The notes under the pieces: generated by a model
What the model saw: the letters and a program-made list of their open reading frames with translations, nothing else
What the model was told of the DNA's origin: nothing
The model's database searches: none
Translations under genes and position numbers: made by a program
Assembly: GCF_002709775.1 (NCBI RefSeq)
Contig: NZ_PAQR01000007.1
Span: forward strand, 149,207 to 213,206
DNA length: 64,000 bases
Source: Thalassospira sp.
GTDB lineage: Bacteria; Pseudomonadota; Alphaproteobacteria; Rhodospirillales; Thalassospiraceae
Reading direction: 5' to 3'
In this document: positions 8,576-17,279 of the stretch, one piece after another
Layout of the letters: the number at the start of each line of letters is the position of its first letter
Numbering within the stretch: the first letter of the stretch is position 1

Positions 8576-9900
8576 TAACCGACGACCTCCTGCAATTGCC
8601 GCAGGGTTTCGTCGAACGGAACGAGTTCATCGGTCTGTTGCTGCAGGAAGGCACGGATCGCACCAATCTTGTCGAGTGCCTCGTCAGACGCGGCATCTGT
8701 ACCGCGTTGATATTCGCCGACTTTCACCAGCAGCTCAATCTCGTAGTATTTCGCCATCAGTTCCCGCAGGCGCCCGGCGGCGGCCTTGTGTTCGGGGGTG
8801 ATCACGGCGTTCATCACACGGCTGGCAGAGGCCATGACATCAACGGCGGGGTAATGGTTCGCCGATGCCAGTTTGCGAGACAGAATGATATGACCATCAA
8901 GGATCGAGCGGGTTTCATCGGCAATCGGTTCATTCATATCGTCCCCTTCAACAAGGACGGTATAGAGTGCTGTGATTGATCCCTTGTCATTCATGCCAAC
9001 CCGCTCCATCAGTTTGGGAAGGGTGGCAAAGACAGAAGGCGGATAGCCGCGACGGGTTGGCGGTTCGCCGGCAGCAAGGCCGATTTCGCGCTGTGCCCTG
9101 CCAAATCGGGTGACAGAGTCCATCAGGAACAGGACTTTCTTGCCCTGATCGCGGAAGTACTCGGCGATTGCCGTTGCGACATAGGCCGCCTTGGCGCGTT
9201 CCATTGACGATTTATCAGATGTGGCGACAACCAAGACAGATTTTCGTCGGCCTTCCTCGCCCAGTTCATGTTCGATGAATTCGCGGACTTCGCGGCCACG
9301 TTCACCAATCAGCGCGATGACAGTGACGTCGACATCGGCCCCTTTGACCAGCATGCCAAGCAATGTACTTTTACCGCCGCCGGCTGCTGCAAACACACCA
9401 ACCCTTTGGCCTTCGCCACATGTCAGAACGCCATCCAGAACGCGAACACCAAGGGACAGTGGGGATGAAATGATGCGGCGCGTAAGCGGGTCCGGGGCTT
9501 CCTGATAGACCGGATAATGTTGCTCGACGGTAAGGGGGCCACGTTCGGCGACATCAAGCGGACGACCAAGCCCGTCAAGCGTCCGGCCAAGAAGGGCAGG
9601 TCCGACCGGCACCATATGTGCGCGACCGGTCGGAATGACTTCCGTCGCAGTCGAGATACCATACATATCCCCGATCGGGGTCAGAAGGGCGGCATCCTTG
9701 GCAAAACCCACGACTTCGGCCTGAAGTTCAAATTTTTCGCCGGGCGTGCGCAGAATGCAGATCTCTCCGATCCGGACCGATGGCACAACCGCGCGAATGA
9801 TCGTTCCGACGACCTGTGCAACCCGACCCTTGATGGTCAGGGGCTGCACTTCGTTCAGCGCAAGTGCCATCATATCCGTGATGTAGGAAAAATCACGCAT
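8575..9900 (-). CDS. sctN: T3SS ATPase SctN (YscN)
   Basis: A 441-residue hexameric ATPase of the FliI/YscN family that releases chaperones and unfolds substrates at the cytoplasmic face. A Walker A stretch lies at about residues 168-178 ([11 protein letters not shown]) and Walker [19 protein letters not shown] at 256-273. The family signature [14 protein letters not shown] follows directly. The Walker A has AAAGGGKS where most homologues have GAAGGGKS-like sequence, so the P-loop is intact. Length equals Yersinia YscN within a few residues. Confidence 0.97.
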   Translation of the reverse strand: MRDFSYITDMMALALNEVQPLTIKGRVAQVVGTIIRAVVPSVRIGEICILRTPGEKFELQAEVVGFAKDAALLTPIGDMYGISTATEVIPTGRAHMVPVGPALLGRTLDGLGRPLDVAERGPLTVEQHYPVYQEAPDPLTRRIISSPLSLGVRVLDGVLTCGEGQRVGVFAAAGGGKSTLLGMLVKGADVDVTVIALIGERGREVREFIEHELGEEGRRKSVLVVATSDKSSMERAKAAYVATAIAEYFRDQGKKVLFLMDSVTRFGRAQREIGLAAGEPPTRRGYPPSVFATLPKLMERVGMNDKGSITALYTVLVEGDDMNEPIADETRSILDGHIILSRKLASANHYPAVDVMASASRVMNAVITPEHKAAAGRLRELMAKYYEIELLVKVGEYQRGTDAASDEALDKIGAIRAFLQQQTDELVPFDETLRQLQEVVG

Positions 9901-10559
9901 CAGTTATCTCCGGCAACCATGGGCTTGGTGACGGTTGTGCCTTGACTGCCAAGAACGCGCTCGAACGAGTTGTGAATGGCTTCCAGCTGGGTATCGAGAC
10001 TTGCCTCGACCGAGCCGATCTCTGTTTCAAGAATGCATGCACCCGGCGCGAGCCGCACATCCGGTTCGACCGACAGATAGGAAATGGCCGGGTAGGCACT
10101 CAGCAGGTCGTTGATTTTATCTTTGACGGCCTCACTTTCGGCCGGGTTCAGGCGAACGGTCACCTGATTTTGGGTGCGAACGGCTGCAAGCCCGGTACGC
10201 ACGATCCGGAAAATAAGGTCCTGGCTGTCGAGTTCTCCGATGACCTTGGTTACGGCAGTGGAAACAAGGCCAACTACATCATGCTCGATCTTCTCAAAGT
10301 AGTTTACGGTGCGCGATACGTTGTCGAGCATCCGTTCAGCTTCTTCCAATCGTGCTTCGGCAATACCTTCTTCAAAGCCACGCTTCTTTTCGGCTTCGAA
10401 GGCGTCGAGCGCATCTTTACGGATTTGTTCGGCTTCCTGTTTGGCCTGTTCGATTATATCCTTGGCCTGGGCAATCGTATCGACGGTTTCGCCCTTGAGG
10501 ACGCGCGCGGATGGATCGACCGAGATGGTGCTGTTGGCGTTTCTTATGCGGAATGCCAT
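9900..10559 (-). CDS. sctL: T3SS stator protein SctL (YscL)
   Basis: A 219-residue HrpE/YscL/FliH-family protein that links the SctN ATPase to the SctQ sorting platform. A central charged coiled coil (about residues 30-85, [19 protein letters not shown]) and the C-terminal globular domain with [13 protein letters not shown] and [25 protein letters not shown], the typical FliH/YscL signature, are visible. Its start overlaps the end of sctK by 16 bases and its stop overlaps the sctN start, so the three are probably translationally coupled. Confidence 0.93.
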   Translation of the reverse strand: MAFRIRNANSTISVDPSARVLKGETVDTIAQAKDIIEQAKQEAEQIRKDALDAFEAEKKRGFEEGIAEARLEEAERMLDNVSRTVNYFEKIEHDVVGLVSTAVTKVIGELDSQDLIFRIVRTGLAAVRTQNQVTVRLNPAESEAVKDKINDLLSAYPAISYLSVEPDVRLAPGACILETEIGSVEASLDTQLEAIHNSFERVLGSQGTTVTKPMVAGDN

Positions 10560-11230
10560 TGCGGGGCGACCTCCCTGATAACACGTTTGACGAGCCCGCT
10601 TGCGACAGGCCCGGACAACGTGATGCCGTCAGCATCAAGCGTGATGTCCTTGGGTAATTTAAGGGCAAGGCGACTTTTCAGGGCATTTGGCTCAGACGTC
10701 ATCGCGCAGCCAACAATCGCGGCACCGCTTGCCATCAGGTTGTCATTCGTCAGATCGACAATTGATATGCCGGTATCAGGCAAGATTTTTTGTGGTGCGA
10801 TGAGCGGGCTCTTGTTCAGGACAAAGTCAAACTCTCTGGTGCCGATCCTGTCCTTGCATTGGCGAATATCATTCGGGGTCATCAGGTTGCGGATGCTTTG
10901 CCCCGCACTGCAAAGACCAAGAAAACGTACGATCTCGACAAATATTGATGAGGGCATCAAGGCAAGTGCGCGCGAAACGGCATCGTCAAAAGCCGTGACC
11001 CATTTTCCGATCAGATCAAATTCTTCGAGCAGATATTTATTGAGATGCCCGGCAACGGAGCGCGACGTTGCCGCAGCTTCAATTGTTGCCGTTTGCAAGG
11101 TTGATGGCAGTCGGGTCTGATCGACATAGCCCAACGGCAGAAAATTGAAGGCATATGTTCGCGCCCAGTCTTCCCGGCGCGCCATTGCTGCGGTGAAATC
11201 CGCTTGAGTTTGCGAACCATCACTCAGCAT
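10544..11230 (-). CDS. sctK: T3SS sorting-platform protein SctK (YscK)
   Basis: A 228-residue cytoplasmic protein in the sctJ-sctL interval, where SctK is always found in Ysc-type systems. Family-like features are an N-terminal aromatic-rich stretch (WARTYAFNFLPLGYVD), a middle helical region with RNLMTPNDIRQCKDRIG and a C-terminal strand-helix part. SctK caps the pods of the sorting platform and contacts SctD. Sequence conservation in this family is low, so the assignment is mostly by order, size and the aromatic N-terminus. It overlaps sctJ by 11 bases. Confidence 0.82.
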   Translation of the reverse strand: MLSDGSQTQADFTAAMARREDWARTYAFNFLPLGYVDQTRLPSTLQTATIEAAATSRSVAGHLNKYLLEEFDLIGKWVTAFDDAVSRALALMPSSIFVEIVRFLGLCSAGQSIRNLMTPNDIRQCKDRIGTREFDFVLNKSPLIAPQKILPDTGISIVDLTNDNLMASGAAIVGCAMTSEPNALKSRLALKLPKDITLDADGITLSGPVASGLVKRVIREVAPQWHSA

Positions 11231-12023
11231 TGGCTGGCTCGCTTGCCGTTGATGACCGGAAATTCAGAAGGTCCGGCTTCTTCCAGAGAACAGCCAGAAC
11301 CCCGACCCCGATCAGGCTGAGACACAGCGCAACAATCAGTCCAATCAGCGTGACGGAGAAATCACTTGCGGACGAGACGGCGACATCAAACCCCATGACG
11401 CGGGTGACAGGGCGCATGTCCGAAGTAGAGCTTGCAGCGATCACTGCAGAAGGAACCAGGATCACAGACACATTGTCATAGGCTAGTTGCGAGATGCTGT
11501 TCACGACAAGCCGTTTGATCTGGGGAACGACGTTTTCAACAACTGAGTCCGGTTCATGTTTGATGAAAACAGACGCAGAGGCCGGGTCGCTTGCTGCAGA
11601 CAGGCCCGTGCTTTCGCTGGGCAAGACAACATGCACGCGCGCCGTGACAACGCCGTCAATTTGGGTGATGGTCTCAGAAAGTTCCTGTGACAGCGCGTAG
11701 ATGTAGCGGACCTTTTCTTCAAGCGGTGAGGAAATCAATCCTTCCTTTTTGAAGACATCGCCCATCTTGACGAATTGCTGTTGGGGCAATCCTTTCGCAC
11801 GCATGATGCCAAGCGCTTCGGCGACATTTTCGGATCCGACGGAAATCACCAGACCTTCTGCGCCAGGCGATTTCTGTGCATCAATGCCGGTATTGAGCAG
11901 CACAGACAGGATCTGGTTTGCCTCATCTTCCTGCAAACCCGACACCAGTTCGACTTGTTCGCTACACGCCGTTAACGCAAGGCTGACGAACAGCGAGATG
12001 AGCAACTTTCTGAGCATGTTCAA
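11220..12023 (-). CDS. sctJ: T3SS inner-membrane ring lipoprotein SctJ (YscJ)
   Basis: A 267-residue YscJ/PrgK family protein. It starts with a lipoprotein signal peptide ending in LTAC (lipobox, Cys about residue 20), then the characteristic VELVSGLQEDEANQILSVLL, two ring-building motifs, and PSESTGLSAASDPASASVFIKH, a conserved YscJ segment. A C-terminal membrane helix lies at about residues 222-250. It forms the 24-mer ring with SctD. It starts two bases after the end of sctI. Confidence 0.97.
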   Translation of the reverse strand: MNMLRKLLISLFVSLALTACSEQVELVSGLQEDEANQILSVLLNTGIDAQKSPGAEGLVISVGSENVAEALGIMRAKGLPQQQFVKMGDVFKKEGLISSPLEEKVRYIYALSQELSETITQIDGVVTARVHVVLPSESTGLSAASDPASASVFIKHEPDSVVENVVPQIKRLVVNSISQLAYDNVSVILVPSAVIAASSTSDMRPVTRVMGFDVAVSSASDFSVTLIGLIVALCLSLIGVGVLAVLWKKPDLLNFRSSTASEPANAE

Positions 12024-12024
12024 T

Positions 12025-12492
12025 TTATTGGGCCTTCATCAACTGATCGACGGTTTGGGTTGATTTGGACACAACCTTGCTGACCAATTCCTGCTGGATC
12101 GCCCAGCCGGTCACTTGCATCTGAAGTTCAACCATGCCTTTGACGTCCATCGCACCGGAAGACGAGGAATTGTGGAGCGTATTCAGGATGTTATTTTCTT
12201 GGCCGCCCATCTCGGTGCGCATTTTTTCAAGGCCGCCAAGGATATGATCACCAATTGAACTGACCTTGCCTGTTACCTCTTCGCTCAACCCGGTAGGTGG
12301 AAGGGCAGCTGGTGTAATCACAGCGGCATGTTCGTCCGCGCCCGAGACTGCGGGCGACATGGTCGCGTTGAACTTTTCAACATCGGCCTCTGCTGCGGGA
12401 ATGCGTGCCTGGGGGATCTGGGTTGCTGCATCTGCGACAGCAGTCGGACCTGCGCCAGGAATGGCGGCTGCTAAGCCATTGATTAATGCCAT
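12025..12492 (-). CDS. sctI: T3SS inner rod protein SctI (YscI)
   Basis: A 155-residue secreted early substrate that anchors the needle to the export gate. The N-terminal half is Ala/Pro-rich and likely flexible. The C-terminal 60 residues form helices ending in ELQMQVTGWAIQQELVSKVVSKSTQTVDQLMK, a pattern shared by YscI/PrgJ proteins. It lies between the SctG-like gene and sctJ, the Yersinia G-H-I-J neighbourhood. It begins 12 bases after the preceding gene. Confidence 0.88.
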   Translation of the reverse strand: MALINGLAAAIPGAGPTAVADAATQIPQARIPAAEADVEKFNATMSPAVSGADEHAAVITPAALPPTGLSEEVTGKVSSIGDHILGGLEKMRTEMGGQENNILNTLHNSSSSGAMDVKGMVELQMQVTGWAIQQELVSKVVSKSTQTVDQLMKAQ

Positions 12493-12504
12493 GGTGACCT
12501 CCGT

Positions 12505-12882
12505 CTAGACCGTTTCAGATTTGATGGATTGTGCCAGTGCGACAGCCTGCATGTCGGCGTTGCGCGAGATGACGCGATCAAGCGGAATTTCGCTTTCTGC
12601 GGCGCGTCCAGCCATTTTCATGCTCATGCCAAGGAAGGCCAGAGCCATGTCATTGTCCGGGTCCTTATCGAGAACGCGTTTCTGCAGCGTTGAAATTGCC
12701 TGATCGAATTTCTTGTCTGTTAAATCAGCAATAGCGAGGCCGATAACGGCCCCGCTTTCGCTGGGATTTGCTTCCAGTAATGCTTCAAGGATGTTTCTGG
12801 CAACGCTTGGCAAACCACGTCCGGCTGCCAGAAATCCTATTTCAGCAAGTAATTTGCTTTCCGGTACATTTACGGGAGTCAT
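12505..12882 (-). CDS. sctG: TPR-type needle chaperone SctG (YscG-like)
   Basis: A 125-residue all-helical protein with a tetratricopeptide-like pattern (AEIGFLAAGRGLPSVARNILEALLEANPSESGAVIGLA, then KKFDQAISTLQKRVLDKDPDNDMALAFLG). In Ysc systems YscG and YscE together sequester the needle subunit in the cytoplasm so that it does not polymerise early. A YscE-like gene sits next to the needle gene at 27476, completing the pair, although here the two chaperone genes are 15 kb apart. HrpB1/HrpK-type proteins have a similar fold, so the exact class is inferred from position before sctI. Confidence 0.78.
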   Translation of the reverse strand: MTPVNVPESKLLAEIGFLAAGRGLPSVARNILEALLEANPSESGAVIGLAIADLTDKKFDQAISTLQKRVLDKDPDNDMALAFLGMSMKMAGRAAESEIPLDRVISRNADMQAVALAQSIKSETV

Positions 12883-12901
12883 CCCTTACCCCTTGTTGTG
12901 A

Positions 12902-13771
12902 TCAGATTTGCAGGATGTTGCGCCGTGTCTGGCTGTCCTGTTGGATCTGTTGTTCGAGCTGCGAGCGAATGTCTTTCATCATGTCGCGCCAGGCTTGCTC
13001 TGCCTCACGCAGGTTGTCCATTTGCTGGCGACTGACATCCGAATGCCCCTGATCTGCTTCGGCATCAGCTTTGGCCATTTCGGACTCGCGTGTCGAACCA
13101 GCTGCTGCGATTTGACCGATACCGCCAGCAACATTTCCAAGAGCGCTACCAGCTTGGTTTATACTTTGGGCTTTGGTTGATGCCGCGGTTGCCGCTTTCG
13201 AGAAGAACTCGGCCGTTTTTGTCATGCCGTTTTTGGTGGCTGCCGTCGCTTGGTCGGCGTACGACGCACTTGTATTTGACGCCTTCATCGCCATTCCGGC
13301 AGCGCCCATCTGGATCAGGCCCGACCCAATCTGAACTGCGCCCTGAATTGCTGCTGCTTCAAATGCCTTGTTGGCCGCTTTGCGCAGGTTTTCGACCTTG
13401 CTTTCCATTGCTGTAACCATCTCGTCCATCCGGTTCAGACGGTCTTCACGGTCAGCTTTGCGGTTTTCGGTCGACATTTTGTGCATGAGTGACATGACGG
13501 CAAACATGTCGACGGCTGCATTATCGCCATCCCCGGGCAACTTATTCAAAAGTCCTGAGATGTCCTTTGCTACCGTGTTGCTTGGGGCTGCAAGGGTCGG
13601 GCTGTTCCCGTCCTTTGAAATTCCAAGGTCGTTGATATCGGCCGCATTGCCCTGACGTGCGGCTTGCGTGGCTTTCTTGCTGCCGGTGGCGTTCGTGCTT
13701 TCTGCCTCGTTGAGCTGGTCAATATGCTGCAACGGGTTCGGCGAATTGGTATTCGAGATTGTATTGCTCAT
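12902..13771 (-). CDS. sctB: minor translocator SctB (YopD/PopD-like)
   Basis: The protein has a polar N-terminus of about 100 residues, one weakly hydrophobic Ala/Gly-rich segment around 115-145 (AAIQGAVQIGSGLIQMGAAGMAM), a Ser/Ala/Thr-rich stretch, and a C-terminal amphipathic coiled coil. This is the layout of YopD/IpaC-type translocators that insert with SctE into the host membrane. Two ATGs are close: AAGGAA abuts the one at 13777, giving no spacing, but lies six bases from the one at 13771, so 13771 is chosen. The order LcrG, tip, SycD, SctE, SctB matches the lcrGVH-yopBD operon. Confidence 0.8.
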   Translation of the reverse strand: MSNTISNTNSPNPLQHIDQLNEAESTNATGSKKATQAARQGNAADINDLGISKDGNSPTLAAPSNTVAKDISGLLNKLPGDGDNAAVDMFAVMSLMHKMSTENRKADREDRLNRMDEMVTAMESKVENLRKAANKAFEAAAIQGAVQIGSGLIQMGAAGMAMKASNTSASYADQATAATKNGMTKTAEFFSKAATAASTKAQSINQAGSALGNVAGGIGQIAAAGSTRESEMAKADAEADQGHSDVSRQQMDNLREAEQAWRDMMKDIRSQLEQQIQQDSQTRRNILQI

Positions 13772-13801
13772 AACCATTTCCTTTTGGGCCGTTGGCCACG
13801 T

Positions 13802-14809
13802 TTAGATCATACGGCGCGTAATCTGCATTTTTGTTTCCGCAGTCGAAGACACCATCTCCGCGACCTTTTGCATGCAGTCTTGTGCTTGCTCGACAATTTC
13901 CTGCAGACGATCTGAATCCTCGTCCATCAAGGCCTGCAGCTTTGCGAGGAACTTTTTGATGTCGACCTGATCTGCTGCTAGTTCGTCCGCATCCCGCTGA
14001 TCAGCGGCAGCCGCGATGTTGACTCCGCCAGAGGTCACGTTTGCGGCACCACCAATCACACCAGCAGCAACAGAGACCTTGGCAAACAGGGCAGGGGCTT
14101 GGGAGACCGCGTTTGCTGCACCAACCCCGGCAGCCAAACCGGCGACCGCAATGGCAACCGTAAAGGTGATCCCCATGATCATCCCGGCTTTTTGCGCCAT
14201 TTCTTCATCGTTGGGATACATGGCCTTTCCAAGCGCCATGGCACCCGCCTGCAACGAGAAGTCGGGTCCACCCGCCTCCACTGAAATTGTCGAGGCCAGA
14301 TCAACCACCGAAATGGCAGCAACAGCAATCAGAACACCGGCAACCAGCGGCGACGCAGCTCCTGCTGTCACTACAGCCAGGGCGACGGAGGCAACGACTG
14401 CGGCGATCTTGCCGATGATGCCAAATATTTTGCCGATCTTGGCTTTGGCCTTGGCATCCGCAATCTTGTCCCACTGCTCCTCCATCTTTTTCTGGAGCTT
14501 TTCATTCTGTTCTTTTTTGATTTCGCCGTTATTACGCACTTCCTCTGCCGTAGCCTTGGACATCTGGTCGCTCAGCTTCGATTTTGCTTGCTGCAACAAC
14601 ATGACCAGGCTTTCGAAATCTTCGTTCGCCGGTGGCGCAAGTGTCGGTGCGTTAGACGGACCGGTCAGCTCCGGCGGCAGGTTCTGAGCCGCACCATATT
14701 TTGCGCCAGCCTTGCCAGCTTGAGCTGCCTGTATGTTCTGTGCGTTTTCAACATCGGTATTTCCGGGCAGCGGTGTCGCGCTGCTATTGTTTACGCCAAT
14801 GGTACTCAT
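13802..14809 (-). CDS. sctE: major translocator SctE (YopB/PopB-like)
   Basis: A 335-residue protein with two strongly hydrophobic regions, about 145-195 (IGKIAAVVASVALAVVTAG) and 220-270 (MIMGITFTVAIAVAGLAAG), separated by a polar loop, and coiled-coil segments before and after. This is the YopB/IpaB/PopB plan: a pore-forming translocator inserted into the target cell membrane. It lies between the SycD-like chaperone and SctB, and ATG at 14809 is preceded by GGGAGGAATAAA, a strong ribosome binding site. Sequence beyond the hydrophobic hairpin is divergent. Confidence 0.85.
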   Translation of the reverse strand: MSTIGVNNSSATPLPGNTDVENAQNIQAAQAGKAGAKYGAAQNLPPELTGPSNAPTLAPPANEDFESLVMLLQQAKSKLSDQMSKATAEEVRNNGEIKKEQNEKLQKKMEEQWDKIADAKAKAKIGKIFGIIGKIAAVVASVALAVVTAGAASPLVAGVLIAVAAISVVDLASTISVEAGGPDFSLQAGAMALGKAMYPNDEEMAQKAGMIMGITFTVAIAVAGLAAGVGAANAVSQAPALFAKVSVAAGVIGGAANVTSGGVNIAAAADQRDADELAADQVDIKKFLAKLQALMDEDSDRLQEIVEQAQDCMQKVAEMVSSTAETKMQITRRMI

Positions 14810-14914
14810 TTTATTCCTCCCTTCGCGGGACTGAACAGGCGCGACCGATCATGATCCATCCAGATGGGCACAATCGTCGTGCGACCTAATAGGTGCCGTG
14901 TCTTTTGCGAGGGC

Positions 14915-15397
14915 CTAGTTGCTGGCCAATGCATCAAGCAGCACATTTGCACGGTCGCGTATTGCGCTTGCTTCTTCGCCTTCGACTTCTTCCAGGACAT
15001 AGCCAAGCATTTCTTTGGCATCGTCAATTTCGCCGATGGCGATCAGACATTCCGCGATATGGAGCTTCGGCTCGACATCAAGGGGGGCAATTGCCAAAGC
15101 AGCGCCATAGGCCTGAATGGCTTCGGGGAACATCTGCATCATCTGGCAGGATGCCGCCAAACCCTTGTGGTATTTCGGCTCGAAGTGATTATAGACGCTG
15201 AGCATCGAGAAGGTCTGTGCCGCATCGTGGTATTTTCCTTGGCGATAGGCATTGAAACCAAGCGCATAGATCGCCTCTAGTTCGTCCTCGCCAAGGCCGC
15301 GAAGGGCGGCAATCGTGCTTTTGTTTTCAAAGAGCTCTGTTGCCATCGTTTCGATAACTTCAGGGTTGATGCTGTCACTGGTTTGCTCGGTGGTCAT
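14915..15397 (-). CDS. class II translocator chaperone SycD/LcrH-like
   Basis: A 160-residue protein with three tetratricopeptide repeats between about residues 35 and 140, including YALGFNAYRQGKYHDAAQTF and GLAASCQMMQMFPEAIQAYG, the SycD/PcrH/SicA signature. These chaperones hold SctE and SctB in the cytoplasm through their concave TPR groove. The open frame extends upstream to 15439, but ATG at 15397 has AAGGAA about 8 bases before it and fits homologue length. It directly precedes the two translocator genes. Confidence 0.92.
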   Translation of the reverse strand: MTTEQTSDSINPEVIETMATELFENKSTIAALRGLGEDELEAIYALGFNAYRQGKYHDAAQTFSMLSVYNHFEPKYHKGLAASCQMMQMFPEAIQAYGAALAIAPLDVEPKLHIAECLIAIGEIDDAKEMLGYVLEEVEGEEASAIRDRANVLLDALASN

Positions 15398-15419
15398 CAG
15401 CTTGTTCCTTTTCTCAGGC

Positions 15420-16034
15420 TCAGCGCATGTTGCCGACAATAGCGTCGAGGGATTTCTGAATTTTCTGCAGGGTATTGGACAGGGTGTCGAAGGCCTGATT
15501 GCGTTTGTTCATCAGACTTTGCATCCGGATCATGTCGAGCTGTCCTGTAGAGTTCAGGCCATCGATCTTGCCTTTGATGTCGTTGATCCAGGTGTCGATG
15601 GTCTTCTGCTGGGCGTCGAATTTTCCGGTACCCGGTTCGTTGATGCGGCCATCAGCAGAAGAGGTTACGTTGACATTCGGAAGGCCACGCAGGTCGTCCA
15701 TTGAGCCGTCGCCCGGGAGCTGCAGGTCAATTTTGACGCCCTGTTCTGCCAACTGGCGGACGATTTCGCGGGCCTGCGACTTGTTCGCACCAAGGTCGGC
15801 CCACTTATCGGGGTTATCACCAGAGGGACGGACCGCGCGAAGCGAACTGAGCAAGTCATTAAGCTGGCGAACCTGCTCGTTGCGCGACTGGATTTCCTTG
15901 ATCTGATCAGCCATCTGGCTTTCAAGGTTGCTGGCGCGTTCGGCCTGAACCAGCATCATCATTTCTTCCATGCCCATGCCGGGCTTGATGCCCTCAACGC
16001 CGTTGACGTTATTACCAGAAACTCCGGTCACCAT
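15420..16034 (-). CDS. needle-tip-like protein, second tandem copy
   Basis: A 204-residue protein nearly identical over its first about 80 and last about 65 residues to the one encoded just upstream (16067-16684), but with a divergent middle of about 50 residues (about 85-137). The N-terminal QMADQIKEIQSRNEQVRQLNDLLSSL and C-terminal RMQSLMNKRNQAFDTLSNTL segments look like the two long coiled-coil helices of needle-tip proteins (LcrV, PcrV, EspA type). Position between an LcrG-like gene and a SycD-like gene is that of lcrV/pcrV. I infer a tip (SctA) role; the sequence alone does not prove it. Two different tip subunits would be unusual. Confidence 0.68.
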   Translation of the reverse strand: MVTGVSGNNVNGVEGIKPGMGMEEMMMLVQAERASNLESQMADQIKEIQSRNEQVRQLNDLLSSLRAVRPSGDNPDKWADLGANKSQAREIVRQLAEQGVKIDLQLPGDGSMDDLRGLPNVNVTSSADGRINEPGTGKFDAQQKTIDTWINDIKGKIDGLNSTGQLDMIRMQSLMNKRNQAFDTLSNTLQKIQKSLDAIVGNMR

Positions 16035-16066
16035 GGTTTCGTCCTCCGTAGGTGGATTAAGCGCCG

Positions 16067-16684
16067 TTAGCGCATGTTGCCAACGATGGCATCGAGGGAT
16101 TTCTGAATTTTCTGCAAGGTGTTCGACAGGGTGTCGAAGGCCTGATTGCGTTTGTTCATCAGGCTTTGCATCCGGATCATGTCGAGCTGGCCGGTTGAGT
16201 TCAGGCCGTCGATCTTGCCCTTGATGTCATTGATCCAGGTGTCGATGGTTTTCTGCTGGGCGTCATAGCCATTGCTGCCATACTCATCAGAAATCCCGTC
16301 TCCATGGGTCGTCTTGACCGTGACGTTCGGCAGGCCTTTCAGATCATCCAAGGAACCGTCATCAAGGAGCTGAATGGTTACCGGGACCCCTGCTTCGGCC
16401 AGAGCGCGAATGGTTTCGCGTGATTCCTGACGATTGCTACCAAGGACGGCCCACTTATCGGGGTTATCACCAGAGGGACGAACCGCGCGAAGCGAACTGA
16501 GCAAGTCATTAAGCTGGCGAACCTGTTCGTTGCGCGACTGAATTTCCTTGATCTGGTCTGCCATCTGGCTTTCAAGGTTGCTGGCACGCTCGGCCTGGAC
16601 GAGCATCATCATCTCTTCCATACCCATACCGGGCTGAATACCCTGCACACCAGATGTTGCGCCTGCACCGCTTACACTGCTCAT
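16067..16684 (-). CDS. needle-tip-like protein, first tandem copy
   Basis: A 205-residue paralogue of the next gene. The shared N-terminal part carries GMGMEEMMMLVQAERASNLE and the shared C-terminus ends DAIVGNMR. Its own middle segment includes SLDDLKGLPNVTVKTTHGDGISDEYG, comparable in framework (LPNV) to the other copy but different in the exposed-looking residues. It has no signal peptide, as expected for a T3SS substrate. It lies 62 bases after the LcrG-like gene and its start is preceded by CAGGAGTTGAGGAT. Tip-protein identity is inferred from operon order and coiled-coil layout; a filament protein of EspA type is an alternative. Confidence 0.68.
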   Translation of the reverse strand: MSSVSGAGATSGVQGIQPGMGMEEMMMLVQAERASNLESQMADQIKEIQSRNEQVRQLNDLLSSLRAVRPSGDNPDKWAVLGSNRQESRETIRALAEAGVPVTIQLLDDGSLDDLKGLPNVTVKTTHGDGISDEYGSNGYDAQQKTIDTWINDIKGKIDGLNSTGQLDMIRMQSLMNKRNQAFDTLSNTLQKIQKSLDAIVGNMR

Positions 16685-16746
16685 ATCCTCAACTCCTGCT
16701 TGTCGTCGTTTCCGAGTATTGGTCTGCCTGGATGTCTTTAGATTGG

Positions 16747-17046
16747 TCAGATCATCCGGCGCATGCGCTTCATCGAGGCGCTGGTCTTTGTCTGCACCTG
16801 TGTCAGGCTTTGACGGGCTGCGTTGACTTCCTGCTCGATTTCTTCGAGGTCGGCAGAAAGCTGCGCACGGCCTTTTGACTTTTCGCTTTCCGGCAACGCG
16901 CCAAAGGCCTGGTCCATTGCCTCACGGCTGACACCACCTTTGGAAAACAGCGCATCCGTTTCCTTGATCGCGCTTTCAGCCTGATTGCACAGCGCTTCGA
17001 GCTGTTTGACGATTTCAAGTGCCTGAACTTCTGGTTCGACTGTCAT
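16747..17046 (-). CDS. LcrG/PcrG-like tip chaperone
   Basis: A 99-residue helical, charged protein, first gene of the long minus-strand operon. LcrG in Yersinia is about 95 residues, lies directly upstream of lcrV, binds the tip protein and helps keep secretion closed before contact. The protein has an N-terminal helix VQALEIVKQLEALCNQAES, a short Gly break, and a C-terminal coiled coil ending KRMRRMI. Sequence similarity is too weak to be decisive; the call rests on size, helical content and position. It is transcribed from the hrp-box-like site at 17132-17160, with its ATG about 85 bases downstream. Confidence 0.6.
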   Translation of the reverse strand: MTVEPEVQALEIVKQLEALCNQAESAIKETDALFSKGGVSREAMDQAFGALPESEKSKGRAQLSADLEEIEQEVNAARQSLTQVQTKTSASMKRMRRMI

Positions 17047-17131
17047 TTTTCGTCCTTCGGTTTGCTTGGTTAAAACCCTGCGTCGTTGCCTGATCCAGCA
17101 ATTTGGAAAGCGTTGCGACCCTTTCTGCAGA

Positions 17132-17160
17132 TTAAGTAACAGGCGATCAGGATCAGTTCC
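17132..17160 (-). promoter_or_regulatory. hrp-box-like promoter, apparatus/translocator operon
   Basis: Minus strand: GGAACT (17160-17155), 15-base spacer, TTACTTAA (17139-17132). Its -35 region and the next bases (GGAACTGATC) are identical to the divergent site at 17204, so the two face away from each other across 43 bases. It would drive the operon 17046 to 3440. Confidence 0.75.
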
Positions 17161-17203
17161 CTGAGCCGTGCATTTTTTCGTGCAAACAAGTTGGAAAATT
17201 CAG

Positions 17204-17232
17204 GGAACTGATCGGGGGATTTTGCCACTTAA
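17204..17232 (+). promoter_or_regulatory. hrp-box-like promoter, sctW-sctV operon
   Basis: Plus strand: GGAACT (17204-17209), 15-base spacer, CCACTTAA (17225-17232). It matches the HrpL consensus apart from the last base of the -35 element. It lies 47 bases before the sctW ATG. Confidence 0.8.
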
Positions 17233-17279
17233 TATTCAGCACGCGTGTGTGCGATCACGAATAAAGGGAGTTGGCGTAA

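Noticed and set aside
9942-11120. 392-codon plus-strand open frame across sctL and sctK
   Set aside because: It is antisense to two recognised sct genes, and the protein has no family resemblance.
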